A stretch of DNA of 64,000 nucleotides from Nostocoides_A vanveenii (GTDB taxonomy: Bacteria; Actinomycetota; Actinomycetes; Actinomycetales; Dermatophilaceae), in assembly GCF_039531165.1 (NCBI RefSeq), contig NZ_BAAAPN010000047.1:62001-126000 (forward strand). The letters run 5' to 3'. Under the pieces are notes generated by a model, which saw only the letters and a list, made by a program, of their open reading frames with translations, did no database searches and was not told where the DNA came from. Numbering within the stretch: the first letter of the stretch is position 1; every line of letters begins with the position of its first letter. Of this stretch, positions 25,814 to 34,985 are shown in pieces. The translations under genes were made by a program, and so were the position numbers.

Positions 25814-27241
25814 ATGAGCGAGTGGCTGCTGGTGATTGCCGCAATTGCCCTCACCTTGGGGACGGCCCTCTTCGTCGCCATTGAGTTCTCGCTCGTGGCC
25901 CTGGACCGTCCGACCGTCCAGAAGGCCGTCGACCAGGGCGATCGCGCAGCCGAGTCGGTGCTGGCCTCGCTGAAGCAGTTGTCGACGCAGTTGTCGGCCG
26001 CGCAGGTCGGCATCACCTTGACCACCCTCATCCTCGGTTTCATCACCCAGCCGTCGGTGGGTGCACTGCTGACCAGCGGGCTCGAGGCTGCGGGCGTCAG
26101 TGTCGGTATGGCCGGACGCGTCGGCAGCGTGCTCGCGCTCGTGCTTGCCACGCTCTTCTCGATGATCGTTGGTGAACTGGTTCCGCAGTTCCTCGGCATC
26201 AGCGCGCCGCTGCGGGTCGCGAAGAAGGCGGCTCGACCGGTGCGCATCTTCGCGCTGATCGCCAAACCGCTGATCGCTGTCTTAAACGGATCGGCCAATG
26301 CCTTCTTGCGGGCGGTCGGCATCGAGCCGCAGGAGGAGCTGTCCGCGGCTCGGACACCGCAGGAGTTGGCCTCCATGGTGCGGTCCTCGGTCGCTGCTGG
26401 GACCCTGGATGAGAGCACCGGACGTTTGGTGACCGCGTCCTTGCGCTTCGGGGAGCAGACGGCCGCCGATGTCATGACGCCCCGCTCGCGCGCGTCCGCG
26501 ATCGAACGTACGGCGTCGGCGGCCGATGTCGTCGCCCTCGCGCGGGCTACCGGGCACTCCCGCTTCCCGGTGATCGCCGACGACTGGGACGACGTCGACG
26601 GCGTCGTCCACGTCAAGGCCGCGATCTCGGTCCCGTATGACCGGCGCCCCGGGGTTCCGGTGTCCGCGCTGATGGTCGACCCGGTCGTCGTGCCCGAGAC
26701 CCTGCGGCTCGATCCGCTGCTGGACACCCTGCGCGAGGCCGGCTTGCAGTTCGCGGTCGTCGTCGACGAATACGGCGGCACCTCCGGCGTGGTCACCCTC
26801 GAGGACGTCATCGAAGAGATCGTCGGCGACGTCGGCGATGAGCACGACCGGTCGGAGACGACCGGTCGCCGCACGGTGGACGGCTCCTGGATCGTGCCCG
26901 GTATGTGGCGTCCGGACGAGGTGCGCACGCGCGTCGGCGCTCCCATGCCGGACGGGCCGGCATACGAGACGGTGGGCGGTTATGTGATGGCCGCCCTCGG
27001 TCGGGTGCCGGCCGTCGGGGACGAGACCTTTCTGCCCGGCTGGCGGATCGTCATCGTGGATATGGACGGCCGGCGGGTGGACCGGCTACGCATGATCCCG
27101 CTGCCACCCGAGGGGGCCGTTGCCGATGTGGCTGCCGCCGACGGTGCGGATGCCGCCGACGGTGCGGAGGCCGCCGAAGGTGCGGATGCCGCCGACGGTG
27201 AGGATGCCGCCGAAGGTGCGGACGAAGGGGCGAGGACATGA
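25814..27241 (+). CDS. CNNM/CBS-domain membrane protein (hemolysin C/CorC-like), first of pair
   Basis: A 475-aa protein. An N-terminal CNNM (DUF21) membrane domain is followed by two CBS repeats (SRFPVIADDWDDVDGVVHVK; FAVVVDEYGGTSGVVTLEDV) and a CorC_HlyC-type domain (ETVGGYVMAALGRVP). Family members are linked to Mg2+/Co2+ export. The C-terminus ends in a six-residue tandem repeat (GADAAD-like). The stop overlaps the next paralogue by ATGA. Paired genes of this kind are common in actinobacteria. Confidence 0.9.
   Translation: MSEWLLVIAAIALTLGTALFVAIEFSLVALDRPTVQKAVDQGDRAAESVLASLKQLSTQLSAAQVGITLTTLILGFITQPSVGALLTSGLEAAGVSVGMAGRVGSVLALVLATLFSMIVGELVPQFLGISAPLRVAKKAARPVRIFALIAKPLIAVLNGSANAFLRAVGIEPQEELSAARTPQELASMVRSSVAAGTLDESTGRLVTASLRFGEQTAADVMTPRSRASAIERTASAADVVALARATGHSRFPVIADDWDDVDGVVHVKAAISVPYDRRPGVPVSALMVDPVVVPETLRLDPLLDTLREAGLQFAVVVDEYGGTSGVVTLEDVIEEIVGDVGDEHDRSETTGRRTVDGSWIVPGMWRPDEVRTRVGAPMPDGPAYETVGGYVMAALGRVPAVGDETFLPGWRIVIVDMDGRRVDRLRMIPLPPEGAVADVAAADGADAADGAEAAEGADAADGEDAAEGADEGART
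27143..27232 (+). repeat. 18-bp tandem repeat within the CNNM/CBS gene
   Basis: Five units with an 18-bp period encode GADAAD/GAEAAE variants, the last one degenerate. Lying at the extreme C-terminus, they can change number without disturbing the frame. Confidence 0.85.
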
Positions 27242-28272
27242 GCCCGGCCGCCTGGGTCACCATCGTGCTGCTCCTGCTCAACGCCTTCTTCGTGGGCTCG
27301 GAGTTCGCCGCCATGGCCGCGCGGCGCAGCCAGTTGGAGCCCCTCGCCGACGCGGGGAGCCGACGCGCGCGGACCTGCATCGAGGCGTCCGAGCACATGG
27401 GCAGCGTGCTCGCGTGTGCGCAACTCGGGATCACCTTGTGCTCGGTCCTGCTGGGTGCGATCTCGGAAGCCGCGCTGCACCACGCCCTCGAAGGGCCCTT
27501 GCACTCCCTCGGCGTGCCGGAGCCCGGGATCAGTGGGCTGGCTCTGGCGCTCGCGCTGCTGATCGTCGTCTATCTGCACGTCGTGGTGGGGGAGATGATC
27601 CCGAAGAACCTCTCGATCGCCTCGCCCGAACGCTTTGCGCTGATCCTGGTGCCGCCGCTCTATTGGCTCACGCGCGTGCTGCGGCCGTTCATCTTCGTCA
27701 TGGAGACGGTGTCCAAGGCGATCGTGCGCCGGATGGGCATCGAACCCAAAGACGAAGTGGCCAGCGCCTATACGGCCGAGGAGGTCCACCACATCGTGGC
27801 CGAATCGCACCGGGAGGGGCTGGTGGAGGAGGACCAGTTCGACCTGCTGGGGGCCGCCCTGGAATTCTCCGACAAGGACGCGCGTGACGTGGGCGTACCG
27901 GTCGCGCGCCTGGTCACCGTGGCGGAGTCCGCCACGCCCGCGCAGATCGAGCGGCTGGTCGCCAAGCACGGCTTCTCCCGCTTCCCCACGGTCAACGCCG
28001 CCGGTGAGCTGACCGGCTATGTGCACCTCAAGGACATCCTGTATGCCGACTTGGCCGAGCACGATGTGCCCATCCCGGCCAAGCGCGTCCGGCGCCTGGC
28101 AACCGTCGGTGAGGCCGACGAGGTCGAGGACGCCCTAGCGACGATGCAGCGCTCGGGCTCGCACCTGGCCCGCGTGGTTGATCAAGCGGGCCGCACGACG
28201 AGCGTGATCTTCCTCGAGGACGTGCTGGAGATATTGGTGGGCGAAGTCATCGACGCGTCACAGCGGCACTGA
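27238..28272 (+). CDS. CNNM/CBS-domain membrane protein, second of pair
   Basis: A 344-aa protein. The CNNM membrane domain (LLLNAFFVGSEFAAMAARRS, HVVVGEMIPKNLSIASPERF) is followed by two CBS repeats (FSRFPTVNAAGELTGYVHLK; LARVVDQAGRTTSVIFLEDV). It lacks the CorC_HlyC-type tail of its partner, a usual asymmetry in such pairs, suggesting a heteromer. It starts in ATGA overlap with the upstream gene. Confidence 0.9.
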   Translation: MSPAAWVTIVLLLLNAFFVGSEFAAMAARRSQLEPLADAGSRRARTCIEASEHMGSVLACAQLGITLCSVLLGAISEAALHHALEGPLHSLGVPEPGISGLALALALLIVVYLHVVVGEMIPKNLSIASPERFALILVPPLYWLTRVLRPFIFVMETVSKAIVRRMGIEPKDEVASAYTAEEVHHIVAESHREGLVEEDQFDLLGAALEFSDKDARDVGVPVARLVTVAESATPAQIERLVAKHGFSRFPTVNAAGELTGYVHLKDILYADLAEHDVPIPAKRVRRLATVGEADEVEDALATMQRSGSHLARVVDQAGRTTSVIFLEDVLEILVGEVIDASQRH

Positions 28273-28419
28273 CCCGGGCTTTCCCTGGCGCAAACCCGCC
28301 GCAGCGCGCGACAATGGCTTCAGGTGGTGGTGGCCGTGGCTTTCCGAATGCATGTCCCGATCGGTGTTCCCGTGCTCTCGCCCGGGCGGCATCGCACGCC
28401 TCGGTCGGGTGGGTGCTTT

Positions 28420-29061
28420 ATGGAGTTCGCGTCGTATCTGGCGGGGGAGCGGTGGAGCGATCATCCGGACTGCACCCACCCGGTGCTCGCGGCGCTGGCG
28501 CGTGACGTCAACGACTTCGTCGGTGACGAGCGACGGGCCGAGTTGGTGGGCTTGATTCCTGAGGTTGTGGGTTTGAACGGGAGCGATCCGATCCTGGCAG
28601 TGGCCGTCGCCGTGCGGGCGGCCGTCGCGGCGCTCCCCGTGGCACCGCTGGAGGCTCAGCACGTGCTCAGCGCCGGGGCACTGTCGTGCGACCAGTATGT
28701 GGTGACGGCCGAGCCGCCGGGCGGTGCCCGGCTTCGCGCCGAGATCGCCGCGGCGCTGGATCTGGTTCCGGCGCAACGCGACTGGGCCGTGAAGCGGCGC
28801 CAGGCGGTCGGCGCGTGTTCGATCGACCAGGGCCATCTGGTGCGCAAGGTCGCGCCCTTGATGGTGCACACCGCCACCATCGGCCTGCACCAGGCTGCCA
28901 TCCCGGACGGGCCGGAGCGGCTGGTGGCGCTGCTGCGCGCGGCAATCGATGATGTGCGCGCCCTGATCCCCCGTCTGGGTCCCCCGCTCTGCGTGGGAGT
29001 GGCCGATTCAGCCCTGTCGAGAGGCCGATTCAGCCCCATCGACAGGGTAACGCTCGGGTAA
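28420..29061 (+). CDS. Conserved actinobacterial protein of unknown function
   Basis: A 213-aa cytosolic protein. The N-terminal MEFASYLAGERWSDHPDCTH followed by PVLAALARDVND is a pattern I associate with a conserved uncharacterised actinobacterial family. The helical body has no catalytic motif I recognise. Start 28420 is chosen from that family pattern; the open frame extends to a GTG at 28324 with a better SD-like AGGTGG, so the true start could be earlier. Confidence 0.6.
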   Translation: MEFASYLAGERWSDHPDCTHPVLAALARDVNDFVGDERRAELVGLIPEVVGLNGSDPILAVAVAVRAAVAALPVAPLEAQHVLSAGALSCDQYVVTAEPPGGARLRAEIAAALDLVPAQRDWAVKRRQAVGACSIDQGHLVRKVAPLMVHTATIGLHQAAIPDGPERLVALLRAAIDDVRALIPRLGPPLCVGVADSALSRGRFSPIDRVTLG

Positions 29062-29188
29062 CTTGTGCTTCACTCGACTCCCACGCGTGCCCCCGTCGGC
29101 GCTCTCATTTCATTCCAGGCGCCTGTTACTTCTGCCGGAGTCACCGAAGGCCGGCTCCACTCGTTCCTCGTGGATGCCGGCCTATCGG

Positions 29189-29260
29189 TGCCCCCGGCAG
29201 GATTCGAACCTGCGCTCCCGCCTCCGGAGGGCGGTGCTCTATCCCCTGAGCTACGGGGGC
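29189..29260 (-). tRNA. tRNA-Arg (anticodon CCG)
   Basis: A 72-nt cloverleaf on the minus strand. The acceptor GCCCCCG pairs with CGGGGGC, discriminator A. The anticodon stem CCGCC/GGCGG has loop CTCCGGA (anticodon CCG), and the T-arm is GCAGG TTCGAAT CCTGC. CCA is not encoded. argS starts about 200 bp away on the other strand. Confidence 0.95.
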
Positions 29261-29336
29261 GACAACGAGGGTTGAGGGTAGCAGGCCCAGCCAGGCGGAC
29301 GTGAATCGCCAGCATCCACCGAGCCTGGCACCTCAA

Positions 29337-29378
29337 CGATGAGTGATAACGCGGTCCTGACCACATTTTCACTCATCG
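29337..29378. repeat. Palindromic repeat, copy 1 (upstream of argS)
   Basis: Outer arms CGATGAGTGA / TCACTCATCG form 10 perfect pairs, and a core GGTC-CT-GACC adds 4 more. It shares the arms and the GCGGTC core with a 17-bp-arm palindrome at 46488-46527. It lies between tRNA-Arg and argS, ending 85 nt before the argS start. Confidence 0.75.
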
Positions 29379-29463
29379 ATAACCCTCCCAGGCGGCCACC
29401 GGGCGAGTCTCGCGGCCCAGAATGCGGTTCGTGGGCACCCCGAGCCCTCCGTAGAATCGCCCG

Positions 29464-31122
29464 GTGACCCCCGAACAGCTGGCCGCCGCGATCCGCGCTG
29501 CCTTGGCCGAACTCGTCGCCGCCGGCGAGCTGAACGTCGAGGTGCCCGAGACCCTTCGCGTCGAGCGCCCGCGCCAGCAGGGGCACGGCGACTGGTCGAC
29601 CAATATCGCCATGCAGCTCGCCAAACCTGCCGGTATGCCGCCGCGCGACCTCGCGGCCAAGCTCGCCGCCGCTCTCTCCCCCGTCACCGGCGTCGCCGCC
29701 GTCGACGTTGCTGGCCCCGGCTTCCTCAATATCACCGTGGACGCGGCGAGCGCCGGCGAACTCGCGCGCACCATCGTGGAGGAGGGGGCGGCATACGGGC
29801 AGGGCACCCAGGGGTGGGGCGTCAAGGTCAACTTGGAGTTCGTCTCAGCCAATCCGACCGGGCCGATCCATCTCGGCGGCACGCGGTGGGCGGCCGTGGG
29901 CGACGCGCTCGCCCGGGTCCTCGAAGCGACCGGGGCCGACGTCACCCGGGAGTACTACTTCAACGACCACGGTGCCCAGATCGACCGGTTCGCCCGTAGC
30001 CTCCTCGCCGCTGCCCTTGGTGAGCCGGCACCCGAGGACGGCTACGGGGGTGGCTACATCGCCGAGACCGCGGCGGAAATCGTCGCGAGCGAGCCGGGCA
30101 TCACCGAGCTACCCCGCGAGGAGGCGCAGGAGCGCTTCCGGGCGATTGGGGTCGAGATGGCCTTCGCGGATATCAAGTCGACGCTGCATGACTTCGGTGT
30201 CGATTTCGACGTCTATTTCCACGAGAACGACCTGCATGCCAGCGGTGCCGTGGAGCGGGCGATCGCGCGCCTGCGCGAACTCGGTGCCGTGTATGACAAG
30301 GACGGTGCGCTCTGGCTGCGCACCAGCGAGCACGGGGACGACAAGGACCGGGTCGTCATCAAATCCGACGGCCAGCCCGCCTATATCTCTGGCGACCTGG
30401 CCTACTACCTCGACAAGCGCGAGCGCGGCTTCGATGAGTGCATCATCATGCTGGGCGCTGACCACCATGGCTATGTCGCCCGGATGATGGCGATGTGCGC
30501 GCTCTTCGGTGACGAGCCAGGCCGCAACCTGCAGATCCTCATCGGTCAAATGGTCAACCTCGTCAAGGATGGCCAGCCGGTTCGCATGAGCAAGCGGATG
30601 GGCACCGTCGTCGTGCTCGATGACCTCGTCGACGCCGTTGGCCGCGACGCCGCACGCTATGCCTTGACCCGCAGCTCCAGCGACTCGAACATCGACATCG
30701 ACCTTGACCTGCTGATCAAGCGCAGCAATGACAACCCCGTCTACTACGTCCAATACGCCCACGCACGGACGGCGAATGTCGCCCGCCTGGCTGCCGAGGA
30801 CGGTGTCGACCGCAGCGAAGGTTTCGACCCGGCGCTCCTGACTGACCCAACCGAGGCCGCGCTCCTGGCGATTCTCGGCGACTTCCCGCGCGTGATCAGC
30901 CAGGCCGCCGCGATGCGCGAGCCGCACCGGGTCGCGCGCTACCTCGAAGACCTCGCCGCGCACTTCCACAAGTGGTACGACACCTGCCGGGTCCGCCCGC
31001 TCAACGCCGAGGAGCCGGTGACCGACCTGCACCGCACCCGCCTCTGGCTCAATGACGCCACCCGGGTTGTGCTCGCGAATGGCCTTGGGCTGCTTGGTGT
31101 TTCGGCCCCCGAGAGGATGTAG
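29464..31122 (+). CDS. argS: Arginyl-tRNA synthetase
   Basis: Class I synthetase, 552 aa. The HIGH equivalent is in SANPTGPIHLGGTR and the KMSKS equivalent is VRMSKRMGTVVVLDDLV. An N-terminal Arg-tRNA-synthetase domain and a C-terminal DALR anticodon-binding domain (ARYLEDLAAHFHKWYDTCRV) are present. Start GTG 29464 has only a poor SD. It is the first gene of argS-lysA-hom-thrC-thrB, an order widespread in actinobacteria. Confidence 0.97.
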   Translation: MTPEQLAAAIRAALAELVAAGELNVEVPETLRVERPRQQGHGDWSTNIAMQLAKPAGMPPRDLAAKLAAALSPVTGVAAVDVAGPGFLNITVDAASAGELARTIVEEGAAYGQGTQGWGVKVNLEFVSANPTGPIHLGGTRWAAVGDALARVLEATGADVTREYYFNDHGAQIDRFARSLLAAALGEPAPEDGYGGGYIAETAAEIVASEPGITELPREEAQERFRAIGVEMAFADIKSTLHDFGVDFDVYFHENDLHASGAVERAIARLRELGAVYDKDGALWLRTSEHGDDKDRVVIKSDGQPAYISGDLAYYLDKRERGFDECIIMLGADHHGYVARMMAMCALFGDEPGRNLQILIGQMVNLVKDGQPVRMSKRMGTVVVLDDLVDAVGRDAARYALTRSSSDSNIDIDLDLLIKRSNDNPVYYVQYAHARTANVARLAAEDGVDRSEGFDPALLTDPTEAALLAILGDFPRVISQAAAMREPHRVARYLEDLAAHFHKWYDTCRVRPLNAEEPVTDLHRTRLWLNDATRVVLANGLGLLGVSAPERM

Positions 31123-31125
31123 CCG

Positions 31126-32553
31126 ATGCGCGCACACGAGGCCGGTGCCCTCCACGCCGAAGGCTATGGCGGGCCGCCCATCTGGCTGCCCTATCCGCGC
31201 GATGTCATGGAGCTGCTGCCGCAGCTGTGGCCCGAGACCGTATGCCGTGACGCCGTCGGCCGACTTGTCATCGGCGGCGTCGACGTGGTCTCTCTCGCAA
31301 GCGAGTTCGGCACGGCCGCCTATGTGCTGGATGAGACCGATTTCCGCGCCCGGGCCCGCGCCTTCCGCGACGCCTTCGCCGACAGCTTCACCGGTGGCGC
31401 CGATGTGTATTACGCCGGCAAGGCCTTCCTGTGCACCGAGGTCGCCCGCTGGGTTGCCGAGGAGGGTCTCAATCTCGACGTCTGCACCGGTGGCGAACTC
31501 GCGGTCGCGATCCGTGCCGGCTTCCCCGGTAAGCGAATCGCCTTGCACGGCAACAACAAATCCAGTTCCGAGATTCGCCGTGCTCTCGAATACGGCGTCG
31601 GCAGGATCGTGCTGGATTCCTTCGACGAGATCGTCCGCGTCGACACCATCGCCCGCGAGCTCGGGGTCGTCGCGCCGGTGATGATCCGGGTGACGGTCGG
31701 CGTCGAGGCGCACACGCACGAGTTCATCGCCACCGGTCACGAGGACCAGAAGTTCGGTTTCAGCCTCGCCGACGGCGTGGCCCGCGAAGCAGCGGATCGC
31801 GTCGTTGCGCACCCGGACACCATGTCGCTCAAGGGTTTTCACTCCCACATCGGCAGCCAGATCTTCGACACCACCGGCTTCGAACTGGCCGCTCGCCGCC
31901 TCGTGCAATTGCACGCCGATGTCGTGCACGCAACGGGCGCGGACCTGCCCGAGATCGACCTCGGCGGCGGCTACGGGATCGCCTATACCTCGCAGCACAC
32001 ACCCCTCGCCCCCGGGCAGCTCGCCGAACAACTCGCCGGCATCGTCGAGCGCGAGTTCAAGGCCATCGGCACCGGTGATGGGACTGCCACCCCGCGCGTC
32101 TCCATCGAGCCCGGGCGCGCCATCGCCGGCCCCTCCGGCGTGACCCTCTACGAAGTCGGCACGATCAAGGATGTCGGCCTGGGCGAAGGCTTTTCGCGCC
32201 GGTATGTCTCCGTCGACGGCGGGATGAGCGACAACATCCGCCCGGCCCTCTACGAAGCCGACTACTCGGTCACCCTCGGGTCCCGGTCCTCCGACGCGGC
32301 CCCGCGCCTGGCGCGCGTCGTCGGCCGCCACTGCGAGAGCGGCGACATCGTCGTCCTGGACGAATACCTCCCCGACGACCTCGCCATCGGCGATCTGCTC
32401 GTCGTCCCGGGGACCGGCGCCTACTGCCGCAGCATGTCCAATCAGTACAACCACACGCCCCGCCCACCCGTGATCGCCGTCCGCGACGGCCAGGCCCGGG
32501 TGCTGGTGCGGCGCGAGACCATCGACGACCTGCTAGCCCTGGATGTGGGATGA
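31126..32553 (+). CDS. lysA: Diaminopimelate decarboxylase
   Basis: PLP-dependent final step of lysine synthesis, 475 aa. The PLP lysine is in DVYYAGKAFLCTEVARWV. Also seen are GFHSHIGSQIFDT, EIDLGGGYGIAY and the substrate-binding CESGDIVVLDEYLP. It starts 3 nt after argS with GAGAGG upstream. Confidence 0.97.
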   Translation: MRAHEAGALHAEGYGGPPIWLPYPRDVMELLPQLWPETVCRDAVGRLVIGGVDVVSLASEFGTAAYVLDETDFRARARAFRDAFADSFTGGADVYYAGKAFLCTEVARWVAEEGLNLDVCTGGELAVAIRAGFPGKRIALHGNNKSSSEIRRALEYGVGRIVLDSFDEIVRVDTIARELGVVAPVMIRVTVGVEAHTHEFIATGHEDQKFGFSLADGVAREAADRVVAHPDTMSLKGFHSHIGSQIFDTTGFELAARRLVQLHADVVHATGADLPEIDLGGGYGIAYTSQHTPLAPGQLAEQLAGIVEREFKAIGTGDGTATPRVSIEPGRAIAGPSGVTLYEVGTIKDVGLGEGFSRRYVSVDGGMSDNIRPALYEADYSVTLGSRSSDAAPRLARVVGRHCESGDIVVLDEYLPDDLAIGDLLVVPGTGAYCRSMSNQYNHTPRPPVIAVRDGQARVLVRRETIDDLLALDVG

Positions 32554-32560
32554 GTGCCCG

Positions 32561-33883
32561 ATGACTGACGAACCCGCCAAGCCCATCCGCGTCGCCCTGC
32601 TCGGCTGCGGCGTCGTCGGCTCCGCCGTCGCGCGCATGCTCGTGACGAATGCCGCCGACCTGCGCGCCCGCGTCGGCGCGCCCGTCGAGCTGGTCGGCAT
32701 CGCCGTGCGCCGCCCGGCCAAGGACCGCACCGACCTGCCGGTCGACCCGGCCACCTTCACCACCGACGCCGCCGAACTGGTCACCCGCGCCGACATCGTC
32801 ATCGAGGTCATCGGCGGCATCGACCCGGCGCGCGAGCTGCTCCTCTCGGCGATGGCGCACGGGGCGTCGGTCATCACGGCCAACAAGGCGCTCCTCGCCG
32901 AGGACGGCCCGACCCTGTATGCCGCGGCCGACGCCGCCGGTGTCGACCTCTACTACGAGGCCGCGGTCGCCGGTGCCATCCCGATCCTGCGCCCGATCCG
33001 CGAGTCGCTCGCCGGCGACGACGTGCGCAAGGTCCTCGGAATCGTCAACGGCACAACGAATTTCGTGCTCGACAAGATGGACACCAGCGGCGCCGGTTTC
33101 GAGGAGACCGTCACCCAGGCGCAGGCCCTCGGCTATGCCGAAGCCGACCCGACCGCCGACGTCGAGGGCTTCGACGCTGCGGCCAAGGCCGCCATCCTTG
33201 CCTCGCTTGCCTTCCACACTCGGGTCCGTGGTGCGGACGTCTTCCGCGAGGGCATCAGTGACGTCACGGCAGCCGATATCGCCGCCGCCAAGGCCATGGA
33301 CTGCGTCGTCAAACTCCTTGCCATCTGCGAGCGCACGACCGGCCCCGACGGGGACGGCATCAATGTGCGCGTCCACCCCGCGATGATCCCGCGCAGCCAC
33401 CCGCTGGCCTCGGTGCGCGACGCCTACAACGCCGTCTTCGTCGAGGCCCAGGCCGCCGGCCAGTTGATGTTCTACGGCCGCGGCGCGGGCGGCGACCCGA
33501 CCGCCTCGGCCGTCCTGGGTGACCTGGTGGCCGTCGCTCGCCACCGGGTGGCGGGCGGCCGCGGGCCGGGGGAATCGGCATACGCCGATCTGCCAGTGCT
33601 CGGGATCGGGACGTCCACGACGCGCTACCACATCAGTCTCGACGTCGAGGACCGGCCGGGCGTGCTCGCCCAGGTGGCGCAGGCGTTCGCCGCCCATGAC
33701 GTCTCCATCGAGACGGTGCGGCAGCACATCCCCGCCAACTCCGCGACCGGCCAGGCGCATGCCAATCTCGTGGTCGTCACCCACCGGGCCACCGAGTCCG
33801 CCCTGTCCGCGACGGTCGATGCACTGGCGGCCTCGCCGTCGGTCGCCGAGGTCGTCTCCGTCATGCGTGTCGAAGGAGCGTGA
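32561..33883 (+). CDS. hom: Homoserine dehydrogenase with ACT domain
   Basis: Reduces aspartate semialdehyde to homoserine; 440 aa. The NAD(P)-binding VALLGCGVVGSAVARML opens the protein. The catalytic region has VITANKALLAED and IVNGTTNFVLDKM, and the C-terminal ACT domain (HISLDVEDRPGVLAQVAQAF) indicates threonine feedback control. ATG 32561 lies 7 nt after the lysA stop. Confidence 0.96.
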   Translation: MTDEPAKPIRVALLGCGVVGSAVARMLVTNAADLRARVGAPVELVGIAVRRPAKDRTDLPVDPATFTTDAAELVTRADIVIEVIGGIDPARELLLSAMAHGASVITANKALLAEDGPTLYAAADAAGVDLYYEAAVAGAIPILRPIRESLAGDDVRKVLGIVNGTTNFVLDKMDTSGAGFEETVTQAQALGYAEADPTADVEGFDAAAKAAILASLAFHTRVRGADVFREGISDVTAADIAAAKAMDCVVKLLAICERTTGPDGDGINVRVHPAMIPRSHPLASVRDAYNAVFVEAQAAGQLMFYGRGAGGDPTASAVLGDLVAVARHRVAGGRGPGESAYADLPVLGIGTSTTRYHISLDVEDRPGVLAQVAQAFAAHDVSIETVRQHIPANSATGQAHANLVVVTHRATESALSATVDALAASPSVAEVVSVMRVEGA

Positions 33884-33887
33884 ACCC

Positions 33888-34985
33888 ATGGCCCACCAGT
33901 GGCGTGGCGTGATCCGCGAGTATGCCGACCGGTTGCCGATGCTCGCCGGCGCCCCTGTCGTCACCCTGCACGAAGGCGGCACGCCGCTGATCGAGGCCGA
34001 GAAGCTCTCGGCGCGCGTCGATGCCCGAGTCCTGGTCAAGTACGAAGGGCTCAACCCGACCGGATCCTTCAAGGACCGCGGCATGACGACCGCGATCTCG
34101 ATGGCCGCCAAGCACGGGGCCAAGGCGGTGATCTGCGCGAGCACCGGCAATACCAGCGCGAGCGCCGCGGCCTATGCGACCAAGGCCGGTATGACGTGTG
34201 CGGTCCTGGTCCCGGACGGCAAGATCGCGATGGGCAAGCTCTCCCAGGCGATCGCCCACGGCGCCACCTTGCTGCAGGTCGAAGGGAACTTCGATGACTG
34301 CCTGACGGTCGCCCGCAAGCTCGCCGAGGTCTATCCAGTCGACCTCGTCAACTCGGTCAACCCGGCGCGCATCGAGGGCCAGAAGACCGCGTCCTTCGAG
34401 ATTGTCGACGCGCTCGGAGATGCCCCGGACATCCACTGCCTGCCGGTCGGCAACGCCGGCAACATCACGGCCTACTGGAAGGGTTATCGCGAATACGTTG
34501 CGGGACATGGGATTCCGAGCGTCGCCGACGGTCCGGCGACGAAGCGCCCGCAGATGTGGGGCTTCCAGGCGGCGGGCGCGGCGCCCATCGTGCTCGGCCA
34601 CCCGGTCGACGAGCCCGAGACCATCGCGACCGCCATTCGGATCGGCAACCCCGCATCGTGGACGCAGGCCGAGGAGGCGCGTGACGACTCGGGCGGGCGC
34701 ATCGAGGCCGTGACCGACGCCGAGATCCTCGCCGCCCACCGGCTGCTGTCTGCTACGGAAGGCATCTTCGTCGAGCCGGCGTCCGCGGCCAGTGTCGCCG
34801 GCCTGCTCAAGGTCCATGCGGCGGGGGGCGTGCCCAGCGGCGCGACCATCGTGTGCACCGTCACGGGTCATGGCCTGAAGGACCCGGACTGGGCTCTCAA
34901 GGGCGTCGACGGCCAGTCGATCACGCCCACGCGCATCCCGGTCGACGTCTACAGCGCGGCCGTGGCGCTCGGCCTGGAGGGGTGA
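33888..34985 (+). CDS. thrC: Threonine synthase
   Basis: PLP enzyme making threonine from phosphohomoserine; 365 aa. The PLP Lys lies in GLNPTGSFKDRGMTTAIS, with a phosphate-binding GNAGNITAYWKGYREY. It starts 4 nt after hom with AAGGAG upstream, and its stop overlaps the thrB start. Confidence 0.97.
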   Translation: MAHQWRGVIREYADRLPMLAGAPVVTLHEGGTPLIEAEKLSARVDARVLVKYEGLNPTGSFKDRGMTTAISMAAKHGAKAVICASTGNTSASAAAYATKAGMTCAVLVPDGKIAMGKLSQAIAHGATLLQVEGNFDDCLTVARKLAEVYPVDLVNSVNPARIEGQKTASFEIVDALGDAPDIHCLPVGNAGNITAYWKGYREYVAGHGIPSVADGPATKRPQMWGFQAAGAAPIVLGHPVDEPETIATAIRIGNPASWTQAEEARDDSGGRIEAVTDAEILAAHRLLSATEGIFVEPASAASVAGLLKVHAAGGVPSGATIVCTVTGHGLKDPDWALKGVDGQSITPTRIPVDVYSAAVALGLEG

